Source: Prorocentrum cordatum
Lineage: Eukaryota; Sar; Dinophyceae; Prorocentrales; Prorocentraceae
Length of the DNA stretch: 64,000 bases
Direction: 5' to 3'
Assembly: GCA_963575745.1 (NCBI GenBank)
Contig: CAUYUJ010020538.1
Span: forward strand, 614,133 to 678,132
A program made the position numbers and the translations under genes. The notes beneath the pieces were generated by a model. That model had not been told where the DNA came from, did not search any database, and was given only the letters and a program-made list of their open reading frames with translations. Within the stretch, counting starts at the first letter, position 1; the number at the start of each line of letters is the position of its first letter. This document shows, piece by piece, positions 63,881-64,000 of the stretch.

Positions 63881-64000
63881 AGGGATTTATTTGGAAAAGG
63901 CGCAAAATTGAGGAAGACGGAACGGGTTTCAAGGGTAGGGATCTCTTCTGCGAAGCTGAGCCAAGTAATTAGGGGGTATACCCGCCACCACGGCTTCAGC

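Noticed and set aside
62818-63972. 384-codon Arg/Glu-rich open frame after the LINE
   Set aside because: It is the purine microsatellite; no non-repeat domain.

Overview
The window is nuclear DNA of a dinoflagellate. The decisive evidence is the dinoflagellate spliced-leader sequence (core CCGTAGCCATTTTGGCTC) written into the genomic DNA at 56,683-56,704, and in slightly worn form at 5,185-5,206. High GC, strong G/C preference at third codon positions in the convincing exons, very low gene density, huge microsatellites and several families of fold-back repeats fit this. A GC-rich genome such as Prorocentrum is a possibility, but the species cannot be assigned from sequence alone. No rRNA, tRNA or CRISPR array was recognised.

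Layout. 0-0.6 kb: probable 3' end of a spliced gene. 0.7-3 kb: Asp-codon (GAT) and CT-rich simple repeats. 3.7-4.2 kb: two kinds of inverted-repeat element. 5.15-6.4 kb: a secreted/membrane-type gene with Cys-rich repeats preceded by relict spliced leaders, so probably a retro-copied (cDNA-derived) gene, now broken by a frame change. 9-13 kb: copies of at least five small TIR or fold-back families. 13.2-13.9 kb: (TAG)n plus a ~104-bp tandem repeat. 16.6-21.4 kb: several satellites, including a 12-bp GATCTCACTATC satellite mixed with a 10-bp GGGACACCAC unit. 23.2-26.1 kb: two related 32-bp satellites bounded by inverted modules. 26-35 kb: mostly non-coding with a few candidate exons. 35.2-43 kb: a decayed tyrosine-recombinase retroelement (gag-like, RT, RNase H, tyrosine recombinase, then a cytosine-methyltransferase-like module) lying between two (TACA)n blocks. 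43-56 kb: degenerate repeats, small fold-back elements and isolated candidate exons. 56.68-62.86 kb: a nearly complete LINE with spliced leader at its 5' end, ORF1, endonuclease/RT/RNase H ORF2, a 3' A-run and a candidate target-site duplication. 62.9-63.9 kb: a ~950-bp GGA repeat.

The common thread is RNA-mediated copying. Both the 5.2-kb gene and the LINE carry spliced-leader sequence in DNA, which needs a mature trans-spliced mRNA to have been reverse-transcribed and reinserted. The LINE encodes the enzymatic activities normally needed for this, although its own RT motif C is altered (YVGD instead of YxDD) and it has two frameshifts. The tyrosine-recombinase element is the most unusual object because of the methyltransferase-like module at its 3' end.
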